Shown piece after piece: positions 1 to 11,841 of a stretch of DNA of 64,000 nucleotides. A program made the position numbers and the translations under genes. The stretch is from contig OZ020516.1 of the NCBI GenBank assembly GCA_963971425.1, forward strand, positions 18,340,593 to 18,404,592. Direction: 5' to 3'. Within the stretch, counting starts at the first letter, position 1. The number at the start of each line of letters is the position of its first letter. Source of the DNA: Bryoerythrophyllum caledonicum. Its lineage: Eukaryota; Streptophyta; Bryopsida; Pottiales; Pottiaceae. Below the pieces are notes generated by a model. That model was not told the origin of the DNA. It did not search any database and saw only the letters and a list, made by a program, of their open reading frames with translations.

Positions 1-660
1 TTTTTCAATGTGAGCTAGGGAGGAATCGAGTTGATATTATTCTTATATAATATTATGGTCTACTTTATGATGAAAGTATAAACCATCCATACAAAATCTA
101 CAAGAGTATATATTTCATATTGATATCATATTGTTCTATACCGAGCCAGTAAACAAAGATTTTCTTGCCGATGATCCGTGATGGAGTTAGGGAGTCAAAA
201 GAGTTGACAAGTTGAGGAGCCGGACTTTAAGCTTTACTACTAACCAGTCATCACGATCAACAAGTGATATTGCCTTAAAAGTGCCATAATACCTATGCAA
301 TACTAGTGTGATATCCACAAAATCCTATGGTCATATTGAGACGCTCATGTCCCTACAAACAAAGCTTTGTTAGTTAAAAATTAAGCGTTGATCTCATAAA
401 TCTCATGTAATAAGCGCAGACCAGCCTTGGAGGAGAGGCCAAGTCAGCTTGAAGGGACATCCGCGTGATGTCACGTGGCATGTACTATAAAAAAAATTCT
501 TCTGAATACCCAAGCAACCCAGTAATTCAAAGTAAATAACGGGCATGTACTTTTACTTAACTGAGAATTGTCATTGGCATGTTGAGGACAACCAGGGGCC
601 CAATACTCATATATTTTGAGAGATAGAGAGAAAGGGAGAAAGAGGAACCATTGTATGAGC
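1..660. other. Intergenic sequence, left edge
   Basis: AT-rich sequence with no open frame that resembles a protein I know. I see no repeat shared with the rest of the window here. It leads directly into the F-box/LRR pseudogene. Confidence 0.5.
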
Positions 661-2254
661 GTTGAAGATGTCAAAAATTGTAGACGAGGAGACGGCTATC
701 AATAGGATGATATACATGAAGTCCGAATGGCAAGACATGCCCATAGACCTCATGGTCCACATTTTGGCCCTTGCAAACGACGGCCGTAAAGTAGTGGTGG
801 CCTCCGGCGTGTCCACTGGATGGCGCAACTCCATCTCCATTGGCATCAATCAACTCTCCTTCTATTGGTAAGTACTAGAAAATCAATCACATCTCTAGTC
901 TGATTCATTCAAGCTAAAGGAACGCCAATTCCTCTGTAAAGTCGTCATTCCAGATGCATCAATCACTTTAGAGAGAACTTCGGAAGCTTACTCTTGGTTG
1001 GATTGAGTTTATAGGTATAAACGGAAAATGTGAGTGACTTGGTGCAATCTGTGGCGCTCAAATTCTCGCACATTGAGATCTGTAGCATTGGCGGGCGTTG
1101 GGACCGGTTTGGCCTAACTGACAACGCCATCCGGGCCGTGAGCGCACATTGGCACGACTTGTGCACCATGGACTTGACCATGGACTTGCGCACCATGGAC
1201 TTGCAGGCTCCTCTCGGATATCTCGATCATCGCTAGCGGTTGTCAGTCTTTGGAAAAATTGGTCCTGAGCGGTTGCATTAGCATGTCGGAGGCCGGGTTC
1301 GTGGTGCTCGCTCAGCAGTGCCGGACTTGCAGCACCTCAACATTGGTAGATGTGTTTACTCCACCACCAACGCCGTATTAGTGGTATGAAAAACGTTGAC
1401 TCATGCCATGTCAGATTCTAGATGTGAAGGTTTGGATACTACTCTCAACAATGATTCTACTAGGATTGCTCACAAATGTGAACAAATTTGTTGTAGGCTT
1501 TGGCGTAGAGGTGCAGTGGGCCGTAGTACCTCAACATTAGATGGCGTGATTGAATCACAAAAGTGGGCGTGACGATGTTGGAGCTCGAGTGCCGCGACTT
1601 ACGGTCTATGGACTTCTATGGATGTTTCCAGATCACAGGTTCGTCTATCAGACACTACATGTTATGTAATCCGGATTCAGCTTCGCCACCAAGGTGATGA
1701 ATGTCTTTATTATTATGGTTCAGGACATGTGTACGAGGACTCTTTTCTACATGTGCAAGTATGTGGCCATATACAGATGAGAGCGTGATCAACTTAACCA
1801 ACAACTGCATGCGCCTCCGCGTCCTTGGCTTCTACGGCTGCCACAACATCACGAACGCGGCCATAAACACGCTCGTCGGCAACAACAAAGTGCAGAAGGA
1901 GACCCTGGGCAACAACAACCGCAACAGCAGTAGCATTGGGTCCAAGACGCGTGTCTTTGACGGCTGCTACTACTCCACCAACTACAACTCAACAAATAGC
2001 TAGCAGCATCACCAAGGCTCGTGTGGACTTTGACACATCCTACCTCCAGGATCCAACATGCTTAAGGCTTGTGTTGCTCAACAACAAGTGGTGCACGGCG
2101 CTGTCGGCGCATGCCGTGGGCGATGCGACCCGCAACTGCACACGCGCCCGACCTCTCGTCGCTCATTATCAACAACCACCTCACCACCGTGCACTGCATT
2201 TGTGTACTCGAGGCTCGCCATGAGTGCCTTTGTTGCACTTAGGCGATGCGGATA
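655..2254 (+). pseudogene. Decayed SKP2A-like F-box/LRR gene
   Basis: A former homologue of the plant SKP2A/FBL5 F-box protein, the substrate receptor of an SCF ubiquitin ligase. The first exon (about 668-867) reads cleanly: EWQDMPIDLMVHILAL is the F-box start and VASGVSTGWRNSIS matches the conserved segment after it. Later pieces align in order with the leucine-rich repeats: LTDNAIRAVSAHWHDL (about 1110), LDISIIASGCQSLEKL (about 1220), LRSMDFYGCFQIT (about 1600), ESVINLTNNCMRLRVLGF (about 1780). The extreme C-terminus, LTTVHCICVLEA near 2180-2220, matches the family's LTTVHCACILQA. The pieces lie in different frames: a repeated MDLT/MDLR insertion and frameshift near 1170-1215, a one-base shift near 1320, an in-frame TGA near 1545, and at least one more shift near 2120. 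It cannot encode a full protein. Alternative: a badly assembled real gene, which I think less likely because the breaks are many and of different types. Confidence 0.8.
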
Positions 2255-3193
2255 ACTGCAGCACATCCTTCGCAACTATAGTATGAACTCTTTACATGTT
2301 ACAGGTCGGGAGTGGAAAAATTGTAACACATATAACACTTCTAAAACATATAACACTTCTAAAACTTGATATCTATAATTAGTAAAATTAATATTTCTTA
2401 GGCCATTTTTCATCCAATATTTTCATATTTCATATCAATTTTCATCCAAAATAGTCACCATCAACCGAAATTATGTTTACCCAACTTGTTTAACTGCCAC
2501 GGTCTACGTTACACTGTCCCCACTCCTATTTACTAGCCCATGATTTCTCCAATTTTTCCAACTTTAATACTTTTAGAAGTAAAATTAATGAAGTAAGAAG
2601 CGAGACATCTCATAACACTTCACATGTAACACTTTATAGTGTAAATTTTTAGGGAGCATAATTTTCATAACGCATATTAGATTCTTACACTTAAAGAAGT
2701 AACATATAAGAAGTTTCCATTGTACCGCTTAGAATTTAGGATTTGAGGTTTGGGGATATAGTTTTGTAAATGATGATGTAATCACATGTTGTAATTAGTA
2801 ATTTCTTAACAGGCTAAAATAAGTTGAAAAGCTAAAAGAAAAACTTTGCTGCTCTTAGTACACTGTACAGAAAAAAACTATTAAAAAAAACTAAATTTAA
2901 CTAGAATGTTGACCATCATGTTATAGGTACTTAGCCACCTTTTGAGCTGATAATATCCATGGATATCATAGAGGTATATGATGGATATTGCAAGGTATCT
3001 CCTAGGTATCATCATTACTACATGCTTGAATGACATCCCAAACTCTTTTCAAAGTGCAGGTTGTAGCATCTATAGACATCGCATAGGAATGTGATGGATA
3101 TTGCAAATTATCACCTAATTATCTCTTTGTGTTATATGCTTGAACTTGGAAACCCCCCATTGCTTCAACGGGCCAAGGACAATCTCTAGTTAA

Positions 3194-4151
3194 CCCCTAA
3201 GGTATTGTGACAATTTTCACATAAAAAACACTTCAAAACTATTGGATTCTAGTGCAATGAATAAAGAAGGAAACAACAACTTTTATTTCTAGTTTTGATC
3301 GTAGGATCTCAATTCTGACTTAGTAAGTAACATATTAACAAAAATTTATAAACTTTGACCCCATGAAATGATAGATTTTAGTGTTTGAAGTCAAGCAAAT
3401 GGTTCATTTTCTTCCATGCATTGAGTGGATTAGCAAACTTTGACTTCACTTGGTGTCATATTTTTGCACTATACAAGGTCTAAATCCATTACCATCATGT
3501 TGAGCATGATTTTAGTTTCTTACACACCAATTTTTAGAGGTAGAAGAAGGGTGTAGCGTATTCAAAACAACTGTGCAATGAGTGGCGGTTCAAAAATTGT
3601 CAATTTATGTCTTAACTTTTGTGGACTTATTATGTTTTATAATGATATTCCAAATGGTCAATAAGAAGATATACACCACATATTTTTATGGTCAAAATAA
3701 AAAGTAAAAAATATGAGAAATTCTAAGTTTTATGTAGAAAGGAAGAAGGTTCTTTTGTACCTTGCCCAACAATGTGTGGCAATCTGTGACAATATGTGAT
3801 TTGGGTTAACATGCTATCTTGGACTAAAGACATGAACTTTTTTTTGACTTGATATGAAAGGAAATAATACTACTTGCTAGTATTGAAAATCTCACATTCA
3901 ATAGAGTGTTATAGCAAAAAATTTAAAAAGTGCCCGAGATGGCCATCCTACTCACTCTCCCCATTTGAAACTCAAAACCCTATAGCTTTTTCATGAAATG
4001 TCAAATTTAGAAGGAAAAAGTTGTTCTCTTAGTGAGGTTTTAGTAATGCCCTTCTACAATAAAGGTTTCAAAGAGGAATGTTAGAAATTGACACCATAGG
4101 AACTCGACCAAAGTTTCAAAAAGCCCATTTTGACACTTGGTCCTTACCGGG
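3194..4151. mobile_element. TTAA-flanked nonautonomous element, copy 1
   Basis: Interior sequence matches the copies at 19.1-19.9 and 47.8-48.6 kb over several hundred bases, for example the shared stretch ending TATTGAAAATCTCACATTCA (about 3883-3902 here). The left end is TTAA followed by CCCCTAAGG (3190-3202). The proposed right end (GGG then TTAA, 4149-4155) is degraded, so that boundary is uncertain. There is no coding capacity for a transposase. Confidence 0.6.
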
Positions 4152-5189
4152 TTAAATAAATAAAAAATGCCCGTTATTTACTTTAGAAACCTAGGATACC
4201 TAGATATTTATCAAGTCATTAAAAATTGGATCTTCATAATTTATAGTCACACAAGCTTCTAGAGGAGGCGGCGTAAGGTAAAACTTGGCCCCTATTCTAT
4301 TATGGAATAGAGGAACTATTTTAAGCATACAGGGGCCTTCAAGGATAATTTGGGGCTACATGCCTCAAATTTGTCAAAACAAATTCTAGAAAAAGCCTCT
4401 CGACCTCCTAAAATGAGAGGGCCAGAAAAATAATCCCATGCCGTTGAGACAAGGGCCCACTTCCCCAAAGAAGCTCGTGTAACCAAAATATTGCGTCCTT
4501 TGAATCTCCACTAGCCACGTCAAGACCTGATCTCAACAATTATCTCCTTGTGAAGTTAACTACTTACAAATTGGTGTCATTCCATCTAATCATCTAAAAG
4601 CAGTGCTTGTTGACCTGGGACGTGATTATGAACCCAACATAAGAAACTTTCATCCTTAGAGGATGAATGTATTTTATTTTTTCTAGCACACATCAGTTGC
4701 TATATTAGCAATTTGCGGTGGTCCCATCAAGTGAGAGAAGTTTTTAAAGCTAGGGATCGAGCCCACAACCTCATGTCTCTAGGTATCTCACACTATTAAG
4801 CTCACGCACATGTGTGCGGATGAGCCTCCGTTGGGCCCCAACGATTGGTGGTGGGCCCCAGTAAGTAAAAGGTAAAATTGGATAAAATTTAAAAAGTATA
4901 AACTGGTTCCCAATGTAAACGCATTGGAAACTCTTTGGGAACATGGGGAACACCTTAGGAACAGAAGGAAAAGTTGGGGGAACACTTTTGGGATCATGGT
5001 GGGAACTCTGGGGAACAACATGGGAACTCATTGGGAAGGCAATGGGAACATTGTGGTAATAATATGGTTAGAAAAATATATGAGAAGAGGTTAACCAAAT
5101 GGTTTGGTTAGGAACCATATCAAATTTTACCATGAAACTAGTGTGGACATGTGGAGCCCAACCCGGACTTTTAGGGACCATATTATGGG

Positions 5190-5315
5190 AGATGAAGCTC
5201 CATATGGTCGTCATGTGCGTCTACTTACTAGAGATGAAGCCCCATATGGTCGTCATGTGCGTCTACTTACTAGAGATGAAGCCCCATATGGTCGTCATGT
5301 GCGTTTACTTACTAT
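5190..5315 (+). repeat. Three tandem 42-bp units
   Basis: Units at 5190-5231, 5232-5273 and 5274-5315 differ by only one or two substitutions. Because 42 is a multiple of three, every frame stays open through the array and a 14-residue peptide repeat appears on translation. There is no flanking coding context, so I treat it as a minisatellite. Confidence 0.85.
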
Positions 5316-5339
5316 CACCCAAGTAGTTTAGGGTCATCT

Positions 5340-5754
5340 CAATCCATGAGAAGAGTAATTTTATCATGGACTACCGTATTTACAAAATGGCTGGATCGAG
5401 GCCTTTTGTTTTTGGCGACCTGGAGCCAAACAACGAATTTTTATTTCCAAAAATAGAATATTCCCAAAAACTGGGAAATTTTAAGATTTTATATCTCCAA
5501 AACTTCATTGATGGCCGTTGGCATATCGCCATATTGCTACTAATGAACAATGGAGACTCCAACTTGACGCCAAAAAGGATGTACAAATCTATGTTTATAG
5601 AGATGAATTCTCCGAAATGGATATTTACGGAGAAAATTTGGTTTCGTATGGTTTCAAGAGAAACTTTGCGTCGCCAAACTTGCGGTCGTCGAAAAGATTG
5701 TGTCGCAACTCGCCAAATCTGGCCAAAACTCTGAAACCAAAACAAAAGGACTGG
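5340..5754. other. 3' flank of the F-box/kelch gene
   Basis: About 400 bases holding overlapping 121-122-codon open frames on both strands (5366-5734 + and 5380-5745 -). Neither resembles a family I know. Open frames on both strands suggest low stop density rather than a gene. It may be 3' UTR plus an old repeat. Confidence 0.4.
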
Positions 5755-7128
5755 CTAGATCAGTGGCACCGGATCGGTGTCAAAGCGGGGCTGCAGAGTG
5801 AAGGATGCGGGATTCATGGTGAAAAAGCGGCCGCCCATCTGGTTCGCCGGCGGCGGCGGCAGAGTCGCAACTCGCGTTCCGTCTCGCATGTCGTACACCG
5901 CTCCATCGCGACGCCGAGTGTTGAGCACGCACAGCTTCCCTTCTCCAAAGCTCACACATGTGCGGCCACGGGAATATTTCCTCACTGCGACCACGACCCT
6001 CCAGTGCCATGTCCCTTCTCTTGGCGATTCCAGCGCGTGGATGCAGTACCCTGGCTGCTGCTCCGAGAACAGGTGCAGTTTCCCGTTGCACTCCGCCAGT
6101 TGTAAGGTGTTGCAGTAAACCGAGAAGGGGATCGGGCATGTCAGCTTCTCCAGCCACGTCCCGGTCTTCACGTCGAATGCCACCACGCCTCTGTCGCTAC
6201 GCATCAGAAACAATGCAATGACGTAGAGTACTCCGTTTATGCAGACACCCGCTTGGTCCTGGGTCAGCCTAAACACCGGCTCGGGGACGTCACTCGCTTC
6301 GGCCCACTTGGATGTGGTAGAGCTGAACACTTCCACTTTCTTCGGCAGAAGCTTGTCGCACGCGGAGGAACTCCCTGCGACCATCACAGTGTAGGATTTC
6401 CCCCCAGAATCGACCGAGATGTGGACCAGCACTGGGGTTCGCGGATTCAGCAACGGCGGCAGGGCTCTCTTCCTCCCAGTCAGGGGGTTGAACACCAAGA
6501 GTTCGCCCTTGTTGGGCAGCTTCGAGACATGACCACACATGAGGCTGCGGTGGCCGGAAACAGAGAACTGCTTCTCCGGGTGAGGGAGGAAGGAGAATGT
6601 GGGCAGCGACCTCCACGAATTCGACCCCATGTCATAGCCACTGCATCGCCATTCGCTGTTGCGGATGTAGTAACTGATGGCCGTGAAGGAGCCCTCCTCC
6701 GCGTTGCTCGCTCCTCGCATCTGGCAGAAGGCGTCGCTCTCCATACGTTCCTTGTTCCCCCGGGACAACACCTTGAAACGGCACAAATCTCTAAAGTCTA
6801 CTCTCTGGAGAATGTTGTCTTGTAGATCAAAGGGCAGTGAATCCCAGTCAGTAGCGCTCACAGCTTCAACTCGTCTCCTCTTCGCGGACTCTAAAGATTG
6901 CTCGTCCAGCTCCAACCAGTAGTGACGAAGCTCAGGCAATCGACGTTCCATTTCCCGAAAAGTAAACCTACAAACGTTCTGAAACTCATCGGAAACGAAG
7001 CTCGTCTGGGATGTCGAGCTGCGGTCTCTTCCTTCCTGGTCTCTGATTCGAAGTTCTGGCGATGGTGCACCGGAGATCTCCAGGGCTGCTTCATCGGCTG
7101 GCTCATGAGAATCACCACGCATGGCCAT
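5755..7128 (-). CDS. F-box/kelch-type protein, single exon
   Basis: Predicted 457-residue F-box protein, expected to act as the substrate-recognition subunit of an SCF-type E3 ligase. The F-box lies at about residues 94-130 (WDSLPFDLQDNILQRVDFRD, then a degenerate L-C-R-F-K-V). It is followed by a beta-propeller-like region with WRSLPTFSFLP, GELLVFNPLTGRKRALPPL, VEVFSSTTSKWAEA and GVVAFDVKTGTWLEKL, the usual layout of plant F-box/kelch proteins: F-box, then weak kelch motifs. The N-terminal third is charged and carries a basic KRRR stretch just before the F-box. I chose the ATG at 7128. The frame stays open upstream to an ATG at 7263, but those 45 codons are AT-rich and look like leader. No introns are needed. 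The substrate cannot be inferred. Confidence 0.8.
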   Translation of the reverse strand: MAMRGDSHEPADEAALEISGAPSPELRIRDQEGRDRSSTSQTSFVSDEFQNVCRFTFREMERRLPELRHYWLELDEQSLESAKRRRVEAVSATDWDSLPFDLQDNILQRVDFRDLCRFKVLSRGNKERMESDAFCQMRGASNAEEGSFTAISYYIRNSEWRCSGYDMGSNSWRSLPTFSFLPHPEKQFSVSGHRSLMCGHVSKLPNKGELLVFNPLTGRKRALPPLLNPRTPVLVHISVDSGGKSYTVMVAGSSSACDKLLPKKVEVFSSTTSKWAEASDVPEPVFRLTQDQAGVCINGVLYVIALFLMRSDRGVVAFDVKTGTWLEKLTCPIPFSVYCNTLQLAECNGKLHLFSEQQPGYCIHALESPREGTWHWRVVVAVRKYSRGRTCVSFGEGKLCVLNTRRRDGAVYDMRDGTRVATLPPPPANQMGGRFFTMNPASFTLQPRFDTDPVPLI

Positions 7129-7552
7129 CGGTGCTCTTTTCGGAAGGTTAACTATCAAGTTGTTTGTGCTGGAGGAGGTGATTAACGTCCGGATTGAGTC
7201 GCTGTGCACAACTGAACTGTTGTCCCTTATGATGTAGAAAAAAACAAAAGTATAGTTTAGCACAAGTTCAAGTGAAATATATTTAATTTTTCATGCACTC
7301 TTATGGATTTATATTCCAGTTCGAAGGTACTTAAAGTAAAAGAGAGCTGAAAGTAAAAGTTCACTAGCGTTGGAGCACTAAAATTATCTCCAACTACAGT
7401 ACAACAGCGGACATCCTCTATAGATAGGTACGGCGTTTATTGCGGCGACGCTTTTAGAAAACCTAGCTGTAAATGATGTTTTCCGCAATTTTGTTATCGA
7501 TATTTGAGTTTGCATAAATTTTGTGGTGAGAAGTTTATGCAATATTCACGTA

Positions 7553-7895
7553 CTAAGGTAAGCACCCCTAAAACCGACAAGTTAAGGAGTGTGCATATAT
7601 GGAGAGAGGAGTTAGTTATACTATTCTTTTTCGGTGATAGCCAATAGGATTGCAATTCCAACCCAAGTGATTTCATATTTTTTTGATGGAAACTGAATTA
7701 GTTATGAATTTTCAAACTGTGGAGTTGTGTTTAGCGGGTGGGTAGCAGTAGGTACCCCCATTACCAACGACCAAAAGTAAGGGTCTTGACTAATAGTAAA
7801 CCTCCATTTGGAACTGAGGTGGTGGTAATGGGATGGAAGAGGGTTGGATATACCCCCAATTTTTTAGGCATTGGCTATGGGGGGGCTTACCTTAA
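7553..7895. mobile_element. TA-flanked MITE, copy A
   Basis: About 343 bp with 11-bp terminal inverted repeats, CTAAGGTAAGC at the left and GCTTACCTTAA at the right (10 of 11 pair), flanked on both sides by TA (7551-7552 and 7896-7897). A second copy with strong similarity along its whole length is at 40070-40429. TA target duplication and size fit a Tc1/mariner- or PIF-type nonautonomous element. The superfamily is inference. Confidence 0.8.
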
Positions 7896-8279
7896 TATCC
7901 ACTTGCATCAAATCCCAAAACCATCTATAGCGGGAGAGTAAAACATGATAACTTAAATATGATAACTAACTCTTTAAATATCGAAGTTAATATGATAACT
8001 TACTCAATAGTTAATAGTTATCTAACATGAAAAAATACAAGCTGTAGACTTACACATGAGAAATTCAAAAGTGAAATCGTCAATGTTTGCTACCTTGGGG
8101 TGAATTTATCAACCTGTGTTGCATTTAGAATGCTTGTGTTGTATTTGGAGGCCCCATGGTGTGGCCGCCTCATTAGTGGATATCACATGGGGTGTAGATG
8201 ATATTCGTTAGGGCTTTTATATTATACTTGTACTAGTATATCGACCCAATGTCTTCAACGGGTAGAGGGAGTTTAGGTA

Positions 8280-8440
8280 AGGTAACTAAAATTGTAAAAG
8301 AAAAAGTAAACGGAAAAGCAAAAATAAAAGTAAAAGTAAAAGTAAATAATAGCAAAAGCAAAAGCAACCACAAAAATAAAATAAAGCATAAAAGTAAAAG
8401 TAAGAATAAAAATAAAATAAAAGGTTTAAAACAATAAAAG
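8280..8440 (+). repeat. A-rich (AAAGTA-like) simple repeat
   Basis: Degenerate run of AAAAGTA, AAAAGCA and AAAATAA words, almost pure purine on this strand. It creates a spurious lysine-rich open frame. Confidence 0.8.
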
Positions 8441-10837
8441 TAAAATGTCACGTGTCGCCACCTCCTAACACGGGTATCACCTAGATATCACATGATACCC
8501 GTACGCCTTTTATTATATACTAGTGAACCCCTCGTTGTCCCCAATAGGTTAATGATAATCCTCAATAAAGTAAACATATGCCCATTATTAAGATACTGGG
8601 ATTTCCTACATATGCCCTATATAAAATAAAAGTGACCTGGATATCGCCATGTGGTGCATTTTAAGATGCCTAGGTATCGGTTCAGGTATTAGTCCTTGGC
8701 CATTTATTATATGTAATAGATGTACGTAATATATATATGTTATATGTTATACTAAGGTAGAGGCACCCAAATCCGATCACTTAAGCCAGTTCGGGACTCA
8801 AATGACATTGTATGTCAAAAAGATTTGTGTAGAAAGATGCGGAATCGGGAATGAAACTCAACAAATATTTTTTCAAATTTAATCACAAAGATTTGGAATT
8901 GACATAGAATTTGAAAGCCCAAAAATCACCGGAGCCCATAATCAAACTCTAGAGTAGGTGAGATCTGGTATCCTCCTTCACCCGATGCCAATAAGTGAGC
9001 GTGAGTAAAAGAGAGAAGACATGCCATGGATAACCAACTCATGAAGGGTACCCAATACCGATATGCCTTGTTCGACTTTCGAGGCAATGCCACCAATTAG
9101 AGCTCAATTGAGGTGGAGCAATCCAAAGTTGCACACATCATGACCCAATGCCGATAATGATTGGTGTTTTCAGATTTTGAGTTATTGGTTTTGGGTCACT
9201 TCATGCACCATTTCAAGCATTTGCCATTTTCATGTACCATGCCATGCATACTCTCTTGATCGGAATTGGGTGGCCGATCGGAATTGAGTGCCTCTACCTT
9301 AGTATATATACCAACGCATTGTTTCCAATAGGTAATGTATATTTAGGGAAGTTAACTAAAATTGTAAAAGTAGAAGTAATAAAAATAAGTGCGACATGTC
9401 ACCGCCCTCTACAACGTATATCACCTAGGTATCCTCAGTTTCCATCGCTGGATATGTCCCTTCCTCTTTTACCTAGTTATTGCCACGTGTGATGAAAGGC
9501 CAATATTGGGGTTGGTCGGATGATCCACTTGCAAGGAAAGATATGCATACTGTTTGATTACATTCTATAATGTGCCATGTGAGATATCTAGGTTTGAAAA
9601 CACAGTTTGTAAGCGACGTTGCTACAACGGCATTTCTTTCCAAAGCTCTTCCTTCGGTACGAATTCATCTTACTATTTGTAATCGTCCTATCTTGATCTC
9701 TCTACTTATAAAGAGTTGAATCATTATAGCTTGAAGTTGGGTTTAGGTAATCTAAGATGAGCTTGAAGCTGTGTTTTGGAGTGTCACTCATTACCCTATA
9801 AAAGTTGATCTAATGTGACGTACAAAACAATTTGTGAAAAACCCAAAGATTCCGGTGAAGTGCGAGGAATTTTGGAGTGGTAGTTTGGTTTCTTGAACCG
9901 AATAGTCATGTGCACATGATAGTCATACAAATGTGATGATGTGCACAAGATGGTTACAAAGAAGGTTGTGATGGTGAGATGCGTGGTGACTGTGGTAGTA
10001 GCAAGTTTAGGGTTGCGAGACTGTTGCACAATTTGAGGATGCGGATCAACATTTTGTAGGTTTTGCGAGTGGATCATAAGGATTTGCAGAGATTTGTTTT
10101 GTTGAAGAGCAACGTGTATTAATTTACAAACCCTAAAAGAAATAAGTATTGACTATTACATGTATGAGAAGCCACATTTGGGTTGCAACATGATGATTTT
10201 TGGGTATGCTTGAGAATTTGCAAAATGGTCATGTATTATATATGTATGGTGTCGTATTTTGAGCATAATAAGGTTCAAATATTGAAATAACCTCCAAATG
10301 AAAGATGTTAGTTGAAGAATCTTCAACCCAAAGGTGTATGTCTTGCTAAATTTTATACATTTTTTTTGTCTATTAAGAGTAAATTACGTGACCGTATATA
10401 TGGTCCCCCACATACCTGTAAGGGTTAACCTTTACACATTTGAGAAGCCACATTTGGGTTGCAACATGATGTTTTCTGTGTATTTGTAGGGTGTAAGAAT
10501 TGATCTATAAGAATTGCAAGGTGTAAGAATTGATGTATTTACAATAGTTACAAAAAGGTTATATATGTTCTGGGTCCAATATAATGAAACATGGCATTTC
10601 AAATTTAGATAATTATTGAGCCTACCATGGTGCATGTTTGAGAAGTCATGTATTCTACATGAATGTTGTCGTATTTGAACATGATAAGGTTCACATATTG
10701 GAATGACCTCCAAATGGAAGATGTAAGTTAATGAATCTTCAATGCAAAGGTGTATATATGGTCCTCCACATACCAAGGATTGCCCGTGGGCCCGTTGGGA
10801 ACAAGAGGTCAATATACCAATTGTATAGAAAGATGGG

Positions 10838-11439
10838 ACTACACCGTTCACTGAATATAGTGTGGAGGTATAGGTAATGTGGATGAAAATTGATGTGGAC
10901 CACATCAATTCTAGTTTTAGATGAAAATTGAGGTAGACCACATCAATTTTGGTTATTGTATATAATATTAATATGTTATTATTTTATGTTATTATTATGT
11001 TATTATATTATTATTATGTTATTATTTTATTATTATTTTATTATTTTATTATGTTATATTCTTATGTTAATATTATTTTATGTTATATTATATTATAATA
11101 TTATGTTAATATTCTTATGTTATATTCTTATGTAATAAAATAATATTATTATGTTATATTATGTTATTATGTTATTATTTTATTATGTTATTATTATATT
11201 ATTATATTATGTTATTATCATGTTATTATATTATAATTTTGGTTTTGAGTACAACTTGTAAAAACTTATCCACACCAATTCCCGTGTCTTTTATTTTGAA
11301 ACAAGCCACACTATTTCTAATGGACATGATTTGATGTGGATGGAAAATTGAAGTGGACCACTTTAATTTGCGTTTAATGAAATTAGTGTAGGAAATTTCA
11401 AATAGTCTAGTCTACACTATATTCAGGGAACGGTGTAGT
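10838..11439. mobile_element. TIR element carrying a TTA microsatellite
   Basis: Terminal inverted repeats of 29 bp pair at 27 positions: left 10838-10866, starting ACTACACCGTTC; right 11411-11439, ending GAACGGTGTAGT. Sub-terminal sequences are also related inverted copies (GTGGACCACATCAATT near 10894 against GTGGACCACTTTAATT near 11355). The interior from about 10955 to 11235 is almost entirely ATT/TTATTATG microsatellite. No coding sequence. Confidence 0.8.
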
Positions 11440-11841
11440 ATACCAATCCGTTGTTTCCAATGGGTGATGTAAGTTTAAGTAAGTTAACTAAAATTGTAAA
11501 AGCAAAAATTCAAAAAATATGCCATGGTGATATTGAGGCACTCCTGCTTCGCTAGTTAGGGATCGAGCGGTGATACCACTATGATACCCAGGCAATACCA
11601 GTACGATAACTACATCATACATCGGTGATACCAGTGCGATACCTAGGCGCTCATACCCTGCAATGAGCAAGGACACAAGGTAGACAGACACACAGACAGA
11701 GATTGAGGAGCAAACACAGACACAGATCACGTAGCTTTTCTCTGCGAGCGATTGAGGCAATCAGTTCTCTAGGGTTTAGGGTTTAGGTTTAGGGTTGTCC
11801 ACAGGTTTTTAGTGAGCAATTGATGAGGTAGCCGAGCAAGC

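Larger units (their letters stand above)
2280..5340. other. Repeat-rich intergenic region
   Basis: AT-rich and without a supported gene. It contains one long copy of the TTAA-flanked element (about 3194-4151), a stretch at about 4890-5060 where GGGAAC-like words recur every 10-20 bases, and a 42-bp triplicated repeat (5190-5315). Confidence 0.5.
7264..11760. other. Intergenic repeat region
   Basis: No supported gene. Contents: a TA-flanked TIR element (7553-7895), a purine-rich A/AAGTA simple repeat (about 8280-8440), a 29-bp-TIR element with a TTA microsatellite (10838-11439), and three copies of a short word pair (about 8240, 9306 and 11441) in which a TATACCAA-type start is followed after some 40 bases by GTTAACTAAAATTGTAAAAG or a close variant. 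One end similar to the TA-flanked element also appears near 8752. Confidence 0.5.

Noticed and set aside
5190..5315. CRISPR-like array
   Set aside because: Units are contiguous with no spacers, in a eukaryotic nuclear context.
5366..5745. 122- and 121-codon open frames on opposite strands
   Set aside because: They mirror each other and have no recognisable domain; coincidental openness next to a gene's 3' end is simpler.
8233..8451. Phe/Leu-rich 'membrane protein' on the minus strand
   Set aside because: Direct product of the A/AAGTA simple repeat.
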